Source of the DNA: Prorocentrum cordatum
Lineage: Eukaryota; Sar; Dinophyceae; Prorocentrales; Prorocentraceae
Reading direction: 5' to 3'
DNA: 64,000 nucleotides
Assembly: GCA_963575745.1 (NCBI GenBank)
Contig: CAUYUJ010016060.1
Span: 1,210,460-1,274,459 of the forward strand
A program made the position numbers and the translations under genes. Position 1 is the stretch's first letter. The number at the start of each line of letters is the position of its first letter. This document shows positions 62,661 through 64,000 of this stretch, in pieces. The notes beneath the pieces were generated by a model that did not search any database, had not been told where the DNA came from, and worked only from the letters and a program-made list of their open reading frames with translations.

Positions 62661-63049
62661 GGCTCCGCCCCATGCGCAGTGGGCCGATCTGGAGAGCCCG
62701 CGCCCTGCCCTGCGGGTGGGGGGTGGGGGTGCGGTGCTCTCAGGCGGTCGTCGGCGGCGTGGTTCGACGACGCGCAGACATGGATTCGGGAGCGTGGATG
62801 AGCGACGGCCCCCGCCTCCATACAGAATCGGAATGCTCCGTCGCCAAGAGCGGGGTTGGCCTCGTGCTTCAGGGGGGGGGTCCTTCCCCGATCCAAGTTA
62901 GCGTGCGACCGAGTGGTGGGTGGTGGGCGTGGAGCCCCCTGGCAGCACGAGGAGAAGGGATCCCGAGGGGAAGGGGCCTCGAGACTTTCCGCCGTCTTCG
63001 GCCTCCCCACGGGCTCTTCCTTGGGGGCAGCGAACGAGCTGCTCGAGAT

Positions 63050-63480
63050 GGAACAACTGTGGGCGACTACAAAGGATATGGTTACGTCAGGGTGTGGTTT
63101 TCGATCTGAGTCGTCGGGGCCTGGGGGTGACGACACTGTCCTCGTCGGGCCTCCTTGGGGCTCGGCGGAGGACTCTAACGATGTCCACGCCCGCCTCCAA
63201 GGGTGCCCCCCCAGGGTGCCAGTTGCAAACCACACCTTTTGCAAAGCACACCCTTCGGAGTCTCCGAACTTGGTGCCAGGGTCAGCCCCTGGGATCCAGG
63301 GTACCGCTTTCTTCAGGACTTGTTTCCCCCATCATTTCTGCGGAGGCCTTTGTGTATTTGGTGTCTTCGGAAGCTTGAAACAGGAGCGAACACAGGGGGT
63401 GATGGGCGTAAGCGTTTCCGAGCACTGCCGACGAGCTGTGCCAATGGGGGAAACTTTCTGCGAACAAAATACGACGCCAG
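63050..63480. repeat. degenerate dispersed repeat (F13), block 2
   Basis: Shares TTGCAAACCACACCTTTTGC, ACACCCTTCGGAGTCTCCG and AAAATACGACGCCAGAGG with 46.3-46.8 kb. A plus frame of 294 codons (62856-63740) crosses it and is not called. Confidence 0.55.
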
Positions 63481-63484
63481 AGGT

Positions 63485-64000
63485 TTGGGCTCCTCGGCCC
63501 TCTTCTCCCCCCTTTGCCTCCTCCTGCCTCCCCCTCTCTTGCAGCCACTTCGAGCCAAGCTGCTATAGTCTCGTAGATTCGGGGAGACATCGGGTCCGAT
63601 TGTTCTTTGCTCAGCCGCCTTTCTCTTCTTCCAAGCTGCCCGCGGACTTCGCGGGGCCGGCGGCACCCTGGGGCCCTCCGGCAGCGCGGCAGTCCTGGTC
63701 TTCTCCCTCCCAGTGCCGGGCTGGTCTCTCTCTGTGCTGAAGAATCGGACCGAGGGGGCAGTCTTCTTCTCCTCCCCCTCCTCCCTCCTCCCTCCTCCTG
63801 ACAGCCAGGCGCCCGGCTCACAGCCAGGCGCGCGCTTTAGGCTGGCGCGTCGCAGGGCGCCTCTTCGCCTGACCTTGGGTCCTCCACCCAGCTCCTCTCT
63901 GTTCACTGGGCTCAGGGTCGGAGGGATCAAGGAGGGGCATCCCCTTGAAACTGAGTTGCAGTGCAGCAAGCATAAGCTAGGGGAACAAAAAGTGGCATAA
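63485..64000. other. pyrimidine-rich and mixed sequence
   Basis: CTCC/TTCTCC words at 63500-63540 and 63760-63800. Open frames on both strands without motifs. Confidence 0.4.

Overview
This window looks like nuclear DNA from a GC-rich, repeat-loaded protist. A dinoflagellate is my best guess, from sequence character alone. There are no operons, no ribosome binding sites and no long conserved ORFs. Instead there are short coding-like islands a few dozen codons long, separated by kilobases of microsatellites, minisatellites and small inverted-repeat elements. Several islands follow a pyrimidine-rich (often TCC-repeat) tract and a CAG. One 100-base run of N marks an assembly gap at 52027-52126. 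I see no rRNA, tRNA, CRISPR, reverse transcriptase or transposase motif.

Protein-coding evidence is thin. The best signals are four plus-strand fragments that match tetratricopeptide (TPR) helices (about 3.35, 4.1, 7.9 and 61.3 kb), and a 3'-terminal coding stretch at 57.8-58.3 kb ending in a Trp/Arg/Asp/Gly-rich tail. About a dozen other islands have plausible amino-acid content and GC-rich third positions and are listed at low confidence. The largest open frames in the window run through repeats and are not genes.

Repeat content dominates. I count about a dozen families of short (about 120-200 bp) elements, most with terminal inverted repeats (TIRs). Family F1 (four copies; 8.9, 25.6, 44.0 and 61.4 kb) has 5-bp target-site duplications in three copies and a 4-bp match in the fourth; two insertions can be compared with related uninserted sequence in the same window. 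F3 (8.7, 24.6, 33.6, 50.6 kb), F2 (9.2, 20.5, 26.4 kb), F4 (19.6, 26.3, 62.2 kb) and others (F5, F8, F10, F11, F12) behave similarly. F6 (19.0, 51.8, 54.5, 54.8 kb) is about 146-150 bp, always on the plus strand, begins after CAG with GAGG and usually ends in CAG, so it resembles an intron-like unit. Such elements recall the MITEs and introners described in dinoflagellates.

Tandem arrays: a degenerate CATAACA-type field (0.6-2.8 kb), an 83-bp array (4.7-5.3 kb), a 79-bp array (16.8-17.3 kb), a 109-bp array (52.0-53.2 kb), a roughly 60-bp array (54.9-55.2 kb), and a composite element carrying 77-90-bp repeats present four times (A 13.5 kb plus; B 34.7-35.9 kb minus; C 36.8-37.8 kb plus; D 43.5-44.3 kb minus). 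B and C face each other as a large inverted repeat around a spacer of about 950 bp. A degenerate TCTTGGGGCC motif recurs in six plus-strand blocks, and the motif AAAAAGTATCSCCACCT recurs around 22-23 and 59-60 kb.
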